Shown here one piece after another: positions 1-11,537 of a DNA stretch of 64,000 nt; the stretch's first letter is position 1, and the number at the start of each line of letters is the position of its first letter. A program made the translations under genes and the position numbers. The notes below the pieces were generated by a model. The model worked only from the letters and a program-made list of their open reading frames with translations. It ran no database searches and was not told the DNA's origin. Source of the DNA: Antitrichia curtipendula (Eukaryota; Streptophyta; Bryopsida; Hypnales; Leucodontaceae); contig OX579637.1 in NCBI GenBank assembly GCA_951230915.1, forward strand, positions 25,482,001 to 25,546,000. Direction: 5' to 3'.

Positions 1-311
1 ATCACCAATTTTGACATGACAATTAATGTTATTTTGGATGACGCTTTAGACATTAGTAAGTCCTTATCTATTTCCCAAAAAATCTCGATGTCGATTGCAA
101 GACCAAGTTGTTTTCACTATAAATTTCTAGTGTTGCATGCAACATCCACAAAAATCCACCCTAAACCTCAATCTACACCTCAAACATCTTGATGTCTCCA
201 AAGACACAACATATTTTGCTCTAGACATAGTGTATTTTGGTTTGATATAAAAAGAAAAACGGATTTTTTTATAGTGAATCCTTTAGCTATTGTATTTGTT
301 TATGCATCCCT
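1..311. other. AT-rich intergenic DNA, no gene seen
   Basis: No reading frame, RNA gene or clear repeat is supported here. The only structure is a possible pair of CACTA-like ends at 115-276, listed separately with low confidence. Confidence 0.6.
115..276. mobile_element. Possible degraded CACTA-like MITE
   Basis: The stretch opens with CACTATAAA and closes with TTTATAGTG, a 9-bp inverted terminal repeat of CACTA type. Its length of 162 bp is close to that of the clear MITE that follows. The inner sequence is not palindromic and the flanking triplets differ (TTT on the left, AAT on the right), so a target-site duplication is not supported. The right end may be a real element end whose partner is lost, and the left end may be chance. 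Confidence 0.22.
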
Positions 312-314
312 AGA

Positions 315-474
315 CACTACAAGAAAAAGAGGGGTTCTGCAACTACGGGTTTTTGAGTTGCAGTGGACAAAAAATCCGTCTAGTTGCATTGTAGTTGCAC
401 TGTAGTTGCACGGATTTTTTGTCCACTGCAACTCAAAAACCCGTAGTTGCAGAACCCCTCATTTTTTTGTAGTG
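315..474. mobile_element. CACTA-type hairpin MITE with AGA target duplication
   Basis: This is a 160-bp near-perfect palindrome. Its 65-bp arms (315-379 and 410-474) differ at only two positions, both within the outer 14 bp. The outer ends read CACTACAAGAAAAA and its complement, the classical terminus of plant CACTA (En/Spm) transposons. The element is flanked by the same triplet, AGA (312-314 and 475-477), matching the 3-bp target duplication of this superfamily. The 30-bp centre (380-409) holds three close copies of TAGTTGC. There is no coding capacity, so mobility would have needed a CACTA transposase elsewhere. The near identity of the arms suggests a recent insertion or gene conversion between the arms. 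Confidence 0.9.
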
Positions 475-477
475 AGA

Positions 478-1884
478 TTAGTAACATTGGATCCGGAGTA
501 TCTCACCACTAGCCAAGGCATCAACATGATTGCTGCAATTGCTCCAACAAAATCAGTGGTATTAAGCACCTCACCATTTGAAGGCCTATCACACCCAAAT
601 TCACAGCAATAATAATGATTAGAAGTGAGGTGGGGGCAATGAGAAGGAAAAACAGTGCAATAATTTACCAGCATGCAAGAAGCAGGAAGTAGTTTCAAAT
701 ACAGAGCTGCCCCAAGACTAGTAGAACTACCAGAATGCCACGTAGTAGACCATGAGAGAAAGATGCCAAATCAACCACAACAGAATGGCAGAAAACCCAT
801 GTAGTAGACCACAACAAAAGAACGCCAAATTGACCATGATAGAAGTATATAAAATTTCCAAAACCTAGAACCCCAATGAAACAAACGTAAGCAAGCAACT
901 TAAATGGGCAACGACGTGTTCATGCAAAAGACTTGCAGAAATTCCCAAAGAAAAGGAAATTACAAAACGTACAACCCTAAAGCAAAAAGTGCAAGGGATT
1001 TAAGACAAACTATGAGTGCTATGCATGTGCTTGGATCTTGTGCATCACTAATCCAAAATCGGAAGAGCGCCACTAGAAAATGCTGGTATGTGAGCACGGA
1101 GCGACGAGCCGTGAGCGGAAAGCAAGGTTGACGAATTTCAGTGTCCAGCTTAAAATCGCGTTCAAAAATTGGATGTCTGGATGTCTGGACGCAGTTGACC
1201 TCAACATCTGACGTCCAGCCTACTGGACGGGTGAACGGATGGGTGGGCGGATGGGTGGGTGGATGGTAAAGTCTACTTGTCACGGAACATCTAAGAATCT
1301 CGCATCCACGGACGTCCGAACAATTGGACAACTTTGGTGGGAGTTGGGAATTGGTGAGTGTAAAGCAACTATGGCATTTTAGTGCGTCGATTGGAGCTTT
1401 GGCTTTCATTCTATCATGTTTGATATCATCATTGGGGCGGGTTTATGCAACTCGTAAGTTAATCACCCCCCTCTTGTACTACCATTTGTAATCATGTTGG
1501 AGTTCTAGCCCATGAACCGCTTTGGTGTTTTTTTCCTACACAAATAACACCTAATTCTTGGTGGATGATTGGCATTAGGAAACAATCTTATAATTGTTTT
1601 GCATTGTTTCAAATTGCGGGACCCTTGAAAGGATGTTTCGAGCTTGAGACTTCTATCAGCAACAAGGGTTTGTGCTAAAACAAAAATATTTTGGTCGTTA
1701 GTTTCATATGTGATATGCTTAAGATCTTGTCGAATGTTGAATGGATAGGGAACCTACCAAGTTCCTCTTGGGGCCATTGTCGATAATAGATTACCTAAAA
1801 TTTAAAAACTGCACGATTTCTAGAGTACACTGTTTGGGCAATTGGTCATTGGTGCATGATGAGGGCACTTAAAAAGGCATTCTT
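478..1884. other. Intergenic DNA, no gene seen
   Basis: Short frames occur on both strands but none has a recognisable motif or a homologous copy in the window. Two small structures are visible: a perfect 7-bp-arm hairpin with a 4-nt loop at 1212-1229 (CGTCCAG / CTGGACG), and a GGATGGGTGGG-type simple repeat at 1237-1266. Confidence 0.5.
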
Positions 1885-2619
1885 GTGGCTTTGACTGAAG
1901 TTATGTCATATATTGCAACAGTTGATGAATGCATTAGTAGGGAACTCCATCTTGAAGGTCAAGAAGTGTTTGGATTGCAGAAGAAAAAGGCTAACATGGC
2001 TCTTGGATGTGAAATTGATTCACACTGGCCTGACAAGGTGAATTTTGCTCATCCTCGCATTCGTACGGCTGTACGAGGTTCTTCAGAGAATCAATAAGTG
2101 CACCTGAACTACCTCCTATTGTAGAAGACGTTCTTACTCAATGGAATGTAAAGGCAGCAATGCAATGCCAATTCAATATAATGTCCAACTTCCCATATCT
2201 AATGAGTGGCGGCATGTGTCAACAATCCAAAAAAGCATGTGCAACATATACAATGGCACATTGCTAGATTGTTGGTCCAATCAACAAAAGCATGTTTTGG
2301 ACTTCAAGCAAATACAAGGAAGAAGTGCACAGCCTGAATCATTCAATACAATGGTGCCACAATTGCACCGACATATACAAATATGATGGTGAATTATAGG
2401 AAGAATCCAAATGATCGCATGCAATTTTTCTTCTACAATGACAACATTGAACATTGCGTGAACTCCTTGAAGGAGACATGGTGCAAGTGGGTGCTATCTG
2501 TACAGTCTCTTCCAACCATTTGGCCGATAAAAAGTGGCAATAAACTATCGAAGGCCAAAACTTTAACCCTAGAATCCGCCGGTTTTGCGCTTCCACAACA
2601 ACAAGTCATTTCACCTTGA
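1885..2619 (+). other. Unidentified coding-like remnant
   Basis: Three consecutive open stretches on the plus strand (1885-2097, 2141-2386, 2383-2619) have protein-like composition. The first contains ISRELHLEGQEVFG and a segment with HWPDKVNFAHPRIR; its frame extends upstream past one stop, giving LVHDEGT before it. I do not recognise the family. The order and the interruptions would fit a decayed transposon gene, possibly hAT-like by general feel, but no diagnostic motif supports that. It could also be chance open frame in AT-rich DNA. No second copy exists in the window for comparison. Confidence 0.2.
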
Positions 2620-3562
2620 TGACTATTCGGTGGAGAAGCAGGTCTAGAGCTTGTTCAAGCATACCCTATTCCATCATCTCCGGATGAGCAACCCAAAGTA
2701 CAAGCCGACAAAGTTGTTTGCAGAAATCCAAGAACACCTACAACGAAGTATCAAAATAAATGCGCATTGGCAATCACTTTGAATGCCTGCATTAAAATAA
2801 TGACAATGGTTCTCCATTTGAAATTCAATTGCATTGTTTTTTTCAATTTTGGGGTGGTGCCTAGGATTGAGAATTACATGGTAAATCTTTCGTCTTTTCC
2901 GGAATGAAACTGTTCAAATTTCAAAGAGATGTATTTGAGTTGCTTGGGTAGACGTGGTAGTTGGACAAACTATAAGCATTTATATTATATATTCACTATA
3001 GTTTGTAATTTGGTTAGCATGGTAGATGTCTTCATCCATGTTGCTAGTTCAGCTTCAATGAGGTGAGGCATGTTCTGCTTAGTGGGATACTGAATGATTT
3101 AGAATCTCATTAGTTTTTGTTCTTCTGAAAAGGATTACTCCTTGCTTTTACAGGTTTATATTGAAGTCATGAATGAAAAAATAGTGAGACTAAAAAGGCC
3201 ACTATGTGCATTATATAGAAATCATCCAAAATTGGAAGAACAATTATATTATTTGTAAGAAATGCACAATGTTTTTCTCCCCTACACTCTAAATCACTTG
3301 TCCTCACGATTGGTCTGTTTAGATTGTTACTTTGTTTGGTCGCGCTTGTAGACATGAGCTAAGAGAAATTGCGATCCTTTACATTGTTTTATCTAGACTC
3401 CACGCAGTATATTGACTAGACTTTGAATTCTTCATTCCTTCCATGGTATTAAATATACATTTGTCGTACTACAACATATTGACTACAATTATAGGTACGT
3501 AATCCTAAAATCATGACAAGGTAGCCAGAGCCCTAATTATCATTTGAAATGGTCGTAGCACA
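2620..3562. other. AT-rich intergenic DNA, no gene seen
   Basis: No supported reading frame, RNA gene or repeat was found in this stretch. Confidence 0.5.
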
Positions 3563-3606
3563 CTAAACCCTTTGACCATCCTAAACCCTTTGACCACCCT
3601 AAACCC
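3563..3606. repeat. 18-bp tandem repeat, 2.4 copies
   Basis: The unit CTAAACCCTTTGACCATC is present twice, followed by a partial third copy ending in CCCTAAACCC. The CTAAACCC part resembles plant telomere sequence, but the spacing is 18 bp rather than 7 bp, so it is not an interstitial telomere array. Confidence 0.7.
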
Positions 3607-3816
3607 GGAACACTTAAACTGTAATTTGTGCAAGTCACCAGATCCCACATCCATTTTCTTTTTATGTCCTTCTGAATCCATTTCATATTTTGGTTTGTGA
3701 AAGGGGGACTGGAAAGTAGCATCATCCATCTATATGATAAACTAAGAGGCAATGCTTTCTATAACTCCAATTAAACCCTGATCCGTTGTTTTATCCTATT
3801 TAATTTTAAAGTTCAT

Positions 3817-4210
3817 GCACTAGTTTCATCCATTTTTACATTCTTCTTTCATCCACTTTCGCTATTGTCATTCAATATTTTTATGAATTTGTACGTCTAC
3901 TTTCATCCACCTTAGCTACCTTCATCCAAATTATTCATCCATTTTTCCTTCTATTTTCATCCGCCTTTAATACTTTCATACAATTTATTCATCCATTTAT
4001 TGTTTACTTTTATGCTCCATTAACCCTATTCTCATCCAATTTTTTCATCCATTTGTTCATGTACTTTCATCCATTAAAGATATTGTCATCCAAATTATTT
4101 ATCTATCTTCTTGTCTACTTTCATCCACCTTCACTATTTTCATCCAATTTGTTCATCCATTTTTCGATGACTTTTATCCACCACTGAACCCTACTTTCAT
4201 TCATTTTTTG
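3817..4210. repeat. Degenerate ~53-57-bp minisatellite (TTCATCCA-rich)
   Basis: About seven imperfect tandem units follow the pattern TTTCATCCAC ... CTAT, then TTCATCCAATTT, then TTCATCCATTTTT, then a TCTAC-like spacer. Unit length drifts around 53-57 bp, and the core TTCATCCA occurs twice to three times per unit. The strand is strongly pyrimidine-rich. Divergence between units is high, so the array is old. There is no coding potential. Confidence 0.75.
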
Positions 4211-5310
4211 AATTTCCTTCCATGTCCCTTTTTTACACCCTTCCTATCCAATTTCCAATAGCCCCTTTTCAAATTTCCATCGACTTTTGCCTTAAACTGA
4301 CGGAAACTTTTATCACGTTTTGAAAGAAAATTTAACCTCATTTTCCTTTTTTCTGTCATTTGAGCTCCCCGCTCACCATTTCCCACTTCCCGCTCGCATA
4401 CTAGCAACATTGGAGCGTCGCTCTATCTACACAAATTGTACCAACAAACTAATGGAATAGACCAAAAGTGTCAACCAAGCCTTTGGCACCGTGTAAGACA
4501 TCCATGCGAGTGCTTGCTTGCATACATTGTCGCCAAAAGGTTCAATGGTGGATGAAAGTCAACAGAGGATGGATGAACAACGGTTTTGACATCAAAACTA
4601 GCATCCTAATGTTATGTTTGATGTCCAAAAAAGTGAACGTCCAAATTTTGGACGTAAAAAATCCCACAGGTTTTTTATAGTGCATATTAGAGATCACATA
4701 GGAAAAGAAAATGCAACAATATTATTTATCTGCATTTCAAGAAAGATTATAATGTTTGATCATGAGGGTATTAAAACTAAGACATTCTTTCAAGGCATTT
4801 TTCACATGTCAACTCTAAAAAGTTGGTCACCAAAAAAACATGAGGTTAAAGGGCCGACCACCTATAACCCCAAAATGTACTTTATAATTTTTCAAATGAA
4901 TTTTTAATGTGATTTTTTCTCCAACATCTAGTGTATTTGAGGCTCATTTCCAAGAGCCCTCAATATTATGAAAATTGAAGATTACAATGGGTATCCTTGC
5001 ATAAACTCTTGAATAGAAAAATCATAATCAATCATATTCAAAATCGGATTTTTAATGCCAAAACTAGACTTCAAGAAGAATTTTACAAAAGTATAAACTA
5101 CTAAAAACAACAACTTGATTAGGTTTTATTTAACTTCAAAGTACTGTAGATACCAGAATTTGGTGCCCTGGGTATTTAGGGATTAAAGCGCAATATGGCA
5201 ATTTCAATTGATAACACGTTTGGAGTTGAAGAAAGCTTGCTTCGATGAACACTGAGGCAAATAATCTGCTATCATGGCCTCTAGAAAATAAAATTTTGGG
5301 TGAAACAAGC
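4211..5310. other. Intergenic DNA with one orphan CACTA-like end
   Basis: No gene is supported. A sequence ending in TTTTTTATAGTG at 4671-4682, preceded by a small palindrome (CGTCCAAATTTTGGACG at 4638-4654), looks like the right end of a CACTA-type MITE, but no matching left end was found upstream. Confidence 0.4.
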
Positions 5311-5515
5311 ATGAGAGCTGTTAGTCCTTTATTTTCGAAATTATTTGCAGAAGTGCATCCTACTTGGGATCTTCATTTTACATGAGAGCTGTCAATCCTT
5401 TATTTTTGAAATTATTTGCAAAAGTGCACCCTACTTGGGGTCTTCATTTTACATGAGAGCTGTCACACCTTGACTTTTAGAAGAGCATCCCAACTTGGGG
5501 GCTTCATTTTAGCAT
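5311..5515. repeat. 71-bp tandem repeat, ~2.9 copies
   Basis: Units start at 5311, 5382 and 5453 with ATGAGAGCTGT, an exact 71-bp period twice. Each contains TCCTTTATTTT and ACTTGGG.TCTTCATTTTA. The third unit is shortened and more divergent. No coding potential is seen. Confidence 0.85.
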
Positions 5516-6702
5516 CAAGCTTAGCAATGCACAGCTTGCACTGCAATTTCCATTTAAAGCATTGAGAGCTTTCCTACATGGAATAGTCAGTGATTAGAAC
5601 CCGGGATGGTCACTCCTCAGGTGATCAAAAATCACATAGGCTTAATCAGACCCAAATACCTCTGGTCATTCACTCATACTTCATTGATAAAGTTGATAGG
5701 GGGTAGGTGGGCTCAAAAATTTAAAGTGTAAGCTCAATTTTAGAATAGAAAATATCCATAAATTCATCTACTTAATTCTGTAATCGCCTATTTTTATAAA
5801 GCAATGAAGGAATCCAATGTTAAGGATGTACACAAATATTCCAAATACGGAAAATTTAATTAGTCCCCATTTAAAAATTGAATGTATAGTAGTGAAATTA
5901 AGAGGCCCAAATTGTGCCTTTTGAAATTCCTTATAACGATTGGTTTCCAAAACCAATACTAAGTGAAGCCAATTGACACAGGTTGATGACACATCTCTAT
6001 ATTTCACCCACCTAATATAAGCAGAATTCACTCTAAATTCTAAATCCTAAATCCTCAAATTAGGTGGATGTCCAACATCACCTAATTTTTTTAATCACAA
6101 TAATTATTAATGGCATGAACTTGCCTCTATGTTCTATTTAGGAAAATTGAAATGAAAAGACCTTGCAAGTCCAAATCACATACAATTCAAATGGCCCTAT
6201 TTGCATGATCAATCCAAGACAAATTTAAGTTATTAATATAAGTCACCTTCAATTATGTTTGAGTTTTCAATTATCCTATAACCTTCAATTATGCTTGTGT
6301 TTTCAATTTATTCTAAATGTGTTTTGTGCAAATTTCACAACCAATTCAATTATCTATAAAATCCCTACATGAAGTATGAAATTGTCACAAAATAGGACTC
6401 CCTGCACATTGTAGTTTGGTAATGAAGCCGCTATGTTTTCTTATTGTAAACCAACTATTTGATTTTTGGTACATCTGATTGGCTCAACATTGTATTCATT
6501 AGTGGTATTTGAGGAACAATTGATCTAAATTGATCCCTACACTCTAGAAACCCTATATGTAACCTATAATCTTGAAGGTACATCTTAATATGAAGTAGCA
6601 TTCAAAGAGTTTCCCTCACTACTCTCACTGTTGGTACTTCACTCCATTAATTTTTTGGATGAACAAAGTGTCGTATACACTGTTAGCCGTAAATGTTCTT
6701 AC
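5516..6702. other. AT-rich intergenic DNA, no gene seen
   Basis: No supported reading frame, RNA gene or repeat was found. Composition is AT-rich throughout, and the stretch ends where similarity between element copies B1 and B3 begins. Confidence 0.5.
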
Positions 6703-7867
6703 AACACCAAAATGTTGTAAAATGACACAAAATATTGTCCCAGGAGACTCTACTATGTTGCTATGAATTAAAGTTATTTGAATTATTCTTTTCTTCCCAC
6801 AAAACACCCAAGCAATACATAAAACTTCTTGCTCTATTTTCCAAAAATAACTGTCTTCCGGATTCTGATCCAAATTTGTCCTCTTTTGTATCCGGTTTTA
6901 CTACTCCACAGTTTGTTATACCCCTGTTTTACCTTCAGAGGGTCCACTTTTGATCTTCAAAGGGCAGGGACTCCACCACTTACAATCCTCACACTTTCTA
7001 ACTCCTCTAAATAAACAACACAACCACCAGATCTAAATGTTGCGACGAAGCAGGTTATCGTACCTTCACAACTTTCCGGATGGCCTATCCAAGAAGCATG
7101 TTACTCAAAATCCGGGCCTTCTTCTTCACTACAATGACAAATAAATGATATCCGAAATCAGCAGAGGTGAATTTCCTAGTTGCTAGGCTGATATTGTAGT
7201 TGGTAGACCTTTTGGTAAGTGGGGTTTTTCTTGCTGGTGGCTGCTTAACTCTGCATGGGACCACTCTTGGTTCCAGAACCTCACCCGCACCACTCCAATC
7301 GGATTACCATTCCAGTAGTTTAAAGGCACTAATACACAAGTCTTCCAGCCTAGACCTAACTCCGTCACAAATCTTACCCTCACACTTCGAACCGAAACAA
7401 CACAAATCTGGATTCGTCCTAACCCGTCTCCACTTACACCCCAACACTTTGAATGAACAAACCAACATAAAACTCTTGCATAAAGTCAGAATGTCCACTT
7501 AATGGCTCAGATTAAAGAAAAAAAACAAGGTATATATTAAAAATGCGCTTGGATGGAATGGAATGGGCAACAATCCTGCTCACCCTTAAAAACTAAAACA
7601 AAAAGGCAAAAAGGCCATCCAAAATCAAGGTGACTAACCATTGACACTCCGAGATATTCGGAACGCCAATGCCAGTTTTTCCTACAAATCCGGAACCGGG
7701 GCCCACACACAAAAAATCCGGTTTGGAACAAAAATCTAAAATCCAAACAATAAACTACAACCAACTAACTATCTCCCTCAGCGCGCCTTCTTCGAGCTAC
7801 TTCTGCTCTGATTTGCAGCTCGCTTTGTGCTTGACTTCAATGGAGTCAATCAGACCGCCGCTCGGGT

Positions 7868-9730
7868 CTAAATCTTCCTTATCATTGGCGGAACGTCCTC
7901 ATCCATTTCCATTTCCGATATGACTCTGGAATTAAACTCTTCCTTCTCGGACTCTAGGATCTCGTTAACTTCCTCCAATGAATCCAGATCGGTAGGCGCT
8001 TCGACTGGCTTTGGTGAGGGATGTTCAGGTGTAGATTCTGCTTGCATATGCACGAAGTCTGCCAGATTGGTCCGAGCTGGATTTGCCATAGTCCCCAATT
8101 GCTCGAGAAAGTTACTTTGTATTGCTGATTTGGTCAGGTCTACTAACTTAGGTGACATGATCCGGGTTTGAATAGAAGCTTCCAACTGAACCGAAACACT
8201 CTGCTCTTTTACTTGATCTTATATCGGAGTTTGACTTCTCTGTGTTAGTCACCCCTGGATCAGGTTAGGACCTTCAAGTGGCTTCAGCAGGGACCCAAGT
8301 CCCTTTGGTTGTGATCAAACTCGAATTCCCACAATTGGTTTGACCGGAGTCTGAAGGTATGAATTGGTGGACAGATCCAGATCCAAAAAGATGGAGAAGT
8401 CCATGGCCCGGTCCGATTTGACTCGCGCCACCAACTCTTGTGTCTCCTTCAGCACCCTCTCCATTCGTGCTTGGAAATCCATCAGGATCATAACCACCTT
8501 AGATACGGTCACATGACCATCCGCCACCAACTGGACGTCGTAAAGTGTGGCCTTGTTCACCAATTTGGTCGGCTGGGTGATCAGCTGCTGCAGCTTCCGG
8601 ACCATGTGGAGAGCGTTCTTCTCATTCTGCTTGGCCAAAGAGCATTCCCCTTCCGCCCAATTCATTCAAGCTTGGAGCTCGTCTCGGCTCTTCTCTAAGT
8701 TCCGGATCTACTCATCCTTCTACCTTACGACTTCCGGATTTGGCCTACGTCTGATTTCCTCCAAGATTTCCTCAAGTGGCACCTTCAGCTTGTTTGCAAT
8801 CTCTTTAACAAATCCGATCGCCTTCTGGTGCAAGATTTGGGCTTGCCCCATCCATTGGAATCGAATGTCAAAGAATTCTTGGCCAGGCGGCTTCTCTTCT
8901 TCCAAAACTTGTTTTGATTCCACCGGATCCACCTCGGGCTATTTCCCTCGTGACACCGGATCTGTTGACTTCCGCTTCACGCTTCTGCGCTTGAGTTTGT
9001 CTTCTTCTGGATCTTCCTCCTCTTCGGATACCAGATCATCTTGCTAAACTTTGTCCATCAGACCGTACTTGAGGAGTTCACATCCGGTGTTGTACATGAG
9101 CGCTTTTTTTGGCGTCAGAACATTTCTATGGTGGTACAGGTGAAACAAATACGGGTTGATTGGGCTATACTTGCTTTTAGCCATGTAATCAGCCAATTTT
9201 GCTACGACCGCTGCAATGACCTTCCCCTAGTGCACTGATCTCTCTTCCATTGCTCCGAAAATAGTATTAGCCATCGTGTTTGTAATCCGGCTAGGCTTTT
9301 CCGGATAAAAAATTTAAATTAAAAATTCTATCACCCTTCTATGTCTCTCATTTACATAGTCACTGATGGCCTATCCCTCCTTTGTGTTGGACGGATTTCA
9401 AAACTTTCTGGTGGCATATTTATTTGCATGCGAGGCCAATCCGTCTCCAAACTTCCGGAACAAGTACACCTCCGCCCAAACGTCTTTTGTCCAACCCTTG
9501 CTCTGTCCCTTCACTGTCAATTTATATTGATTTGACGTTCCGTCGATCAGCTCTTGAATTAGATTGTCACTCTGTAGGTTCCACGGCCTCTCTAGTAATC
9601 CTACACATACTAATTGTTTGAGATCCTCCTCTAACTCCTGGCAGGTGGTTGGGTTGTTGGATATGGTTGGACAAACCATCAGGGCTATGACTGACGCCTT
9701 GGCGGATTTTGGAACACTACTTTTTGCCAT
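7868..9730 (-). pseudogene. Transposase_32-like protein, family B copy 1, broken
   Basis: One reading frame of ~620 codons runs from ATG at 9730 to the stop at 7868 without a net frameshift, but about twelve in-frame stops break it. The N-terminal part has VGLLERPWNL and FRKFGDGLASHANKYATRKF. It is followed by NTIFGAMEERS and a segment ending SPINPYLFHLYHH, the layout of the plant 'Putative plant transposon protein' (Transposase_32) domain as I know it. Then come an acidic stretch (SEEEEDPEEDKLKRR), a helical region (EILEEIRRRPNPEVVR) and a second coiled-coil-like part near 8320-8660. The C-terminus (7868-8185) is acidic. Copy B2 has Gln or Trp at several of the stop positions, which shows loss of function after copying. 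Two stops (9044-9046 and 8939-8941) are shared with B2. The function is not known; a gag-like or transposon-encoded DNA-binding role is inference. Confidence 0.7.
8939..9049 (-). other. Possible 111-bp GT...AG intron in family B
   Basis: On the minus strand this segment starts GTTTAG after the codons for MDK and ends AAATAG before PEVD. It begins and ends at codon boundaries. Its two terminal in-frame TAGs are the only stops found in both B copies. The equivalent segment in B2 (19,946-20,055) starts GTATAG, ends AAATAG and is 110 bp, so the exons stay in frame although lengths differ. Against this, the interior reads as acidic then basic protein, like coding sequence in family A. An exitron-type retained segment or inherited stops are alternatives. 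Confidence 0.35.
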
Positions 9731-9733
9731 CAA

Positions 9734-11537
9734 ATACTGACAAAGTCCAACTAATCCGGCTCACCAAGTCCGGTCTGCACCTCTCTCTATCCGTGACATG
9801 ATTGCTATCTCAATATACTTTCTTTCAACTATCAACGCGCAAGGCAGTTCAAAAAATCAAGGACAAGAGAAATGAAATGGTGGTGGCCTTTAAGTACCCA
9901 ATGCGCCGCCGCCACTTCTCAAATGAAAACCAAATTCGAGATCTATTCCTGAGAACCATACTCTAGCCTCGTAGGCCGGATTCCTAGACCGTAGATGGCG
10001 GCGTTTCGGTATGCTTCTGGATATCGGATTTGTAACCAGATTGGATTCATGTTTCCGAAAAGATTTCGTATTCTAAAACTTAACCCTATTTGGACTAAAA
10101 TTATTGCATCTTACACACAATTTAAAAAAATTCCTAGTCTATTACATCCTAGTCTACTATATCTCCTTCAAATAGGAATTTCCGTACTATGACACAAAGA
10201 TTAGGGATATGCTTAACATGGATGCCAATTAAGCAAAATCAGACCTCTTGAATACTCGCACAATTTGTCGCCGGAAATATTGTCCAACCTCGGAATTTGC
10301 ACACTGACATTCTACAGCTGTGAGGAACCTATCCAATTTCTAGTAGGATTGTGCACAAGATAACGTTTCTTTCAAAAAATTTGGGATCAATTTTATTCAA
10401 AGAATTATTCCTCTAATTCTTAATATTATTGAAGTTTGAAACCAAATGCTCATTACTAAGCCAAATCTCCAAGTCCTTTCAAAATGATCTTTCTTCAATA
10501 ATTTGGAAACAAGGATTGATTCTATGCTTTCTTGCTAGCAAAACTTCAATCAACTCAATATTGAAGCTAGAAGCGCATAATAGAAGATACAAGCGTACAA
10601 CAAAAGCCAGTCTAAGCTCACGACCAGAATATGGATGATGACAAGCATCGCAGAAGGTTGAAGCACACTTGGAGAAGTAAGAAGCCCACAAGAACCAGAT
10701 CCTACTATATTGAATTCAATTGCATTCAAGTGAGCACCACGGACAAGTCAACTCAAACCACATGCATCAAACAAATTTGGACCCTACAATGATTCCAAGC
10801 AATCTTGCAATCAGAAGTTTAAGCAACTCAACACGGCCCCAAGCACATGACTAGAAGCAACAAGCAGGTGATCACAAGCAATGCAACCGCACTAGCAAAA
10901 GCAATGCAACAACAAGAATCGTAGAAGCTGCAAGCACTTCGAGAAGTAAGAAGCCTACAAGAACTAGATCCAGTGCATTTTATTTTCTTGCATTCAGATG
11001 ATGACCACCACCACCACCATACAATGAAACAAACCTGAAATTCTAGTGTGGAGAATTCAAAACATCGAAGATGTTTGGCTTATGACTCAATGTTTTCATG
11101 AAATGCACCAAAATTATATTCTATAAAATGACTACCTCTGTATAAAACTACTGAAAACATACACAAGATCCCCTAGGCTTGGCATTTATTGCTGCCATCA
11201 TCCTGTAGTGGAATTCAAAAATGGAACAAAAATAACGCCTAATCTACTACAATGCCTTCATGTAAAAAAAGGCCCATCGAAAAGTATTAATTCTGTGAAG
11301 ATCGGTCACCTTTGTGATGGCTTCTGTATTGCAAATTGGATACTCTTTGCAGTGGACCCATGTTAAAAAACAAGGACCTTTGGACGCTTTGCGACATTTT
11401 TCTCTTTCTTCGCTCTGTTGCTTATTTTTCTTTTCATTAGTCCATTGAATTTCTTTTGGATTGAGTCAGATGGTGGCAAATCTTGGAATGCATCATCCTC
11501 TTCATCTTCATGGTCGAGCGCGTAAGTATCTTTAACA
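9734..11537. other. Intergenic DNA between B1 and B3
   Basis: The first ~250 bp may be the 5' flank of element B1, but no second copy is present to set its end. The rest has no supported gene. A CAAGCA-rich section lies near 10,790-10,930, between two related ~77-bp direct repeats. Confidence 0.45.
10663..11008. repeat. Pair of diverged ~77-bp direct repeats
   Basis: Segments 10,663-10,739 and 10,931-11,008 share GAGAAGTAAGAAGCC.ACAAGAAC.AGATCC and a later TTGCATTCA..TGA..ACCAC. They lie 268 bp apart in direct orientation. They may be the remains of a longer tandem array; no coding role is seen. Confidence 0.6.

Larger units (their letters stand above)
6703..9733 (-). mobile_element. Decayed element B1 (Transposase_32-like family B)
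   Basis: The unit comprises a minus-strand pseudogene (7868-9730) and a ~1.16-kb 3' flank (6703-7867). The flank and the gene's 3' end recur at 11,538-13,075 (copy B3). Similarity between the two begins abruptly at ACACCAAAATGTTGTAAAATGACAC (6703) and ACACAAAAATGTGGTAAGATGACAC (11,538), which marks the probable element end. The conserved flank includes AGGAGACTCTACTATGTTGC and CACTCCAATCGGATTACC. Long terminal repeats or a reverse transcriptase were not found, so the class is unclear: it may be a non-autonomous retroelement carrying only a gag-like gene, or a DNA element. Confidence 0.65.

Noticed and set aside
3563..3606. Interstitial telomere repeat (CCCTAAACCC)
   Set aside because: Only a single telomere-like heptamer per 18-bp unit; the period and the TTTGACC filler do not fit a TTTAGGG array.
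4671..4682. Second full CACTA MITE ending in TTTTTTATAGTG
   Set aside because: No matching CACTATAAAAAA start was found within several hundred bases upstream, so only an orphan end can be stated.
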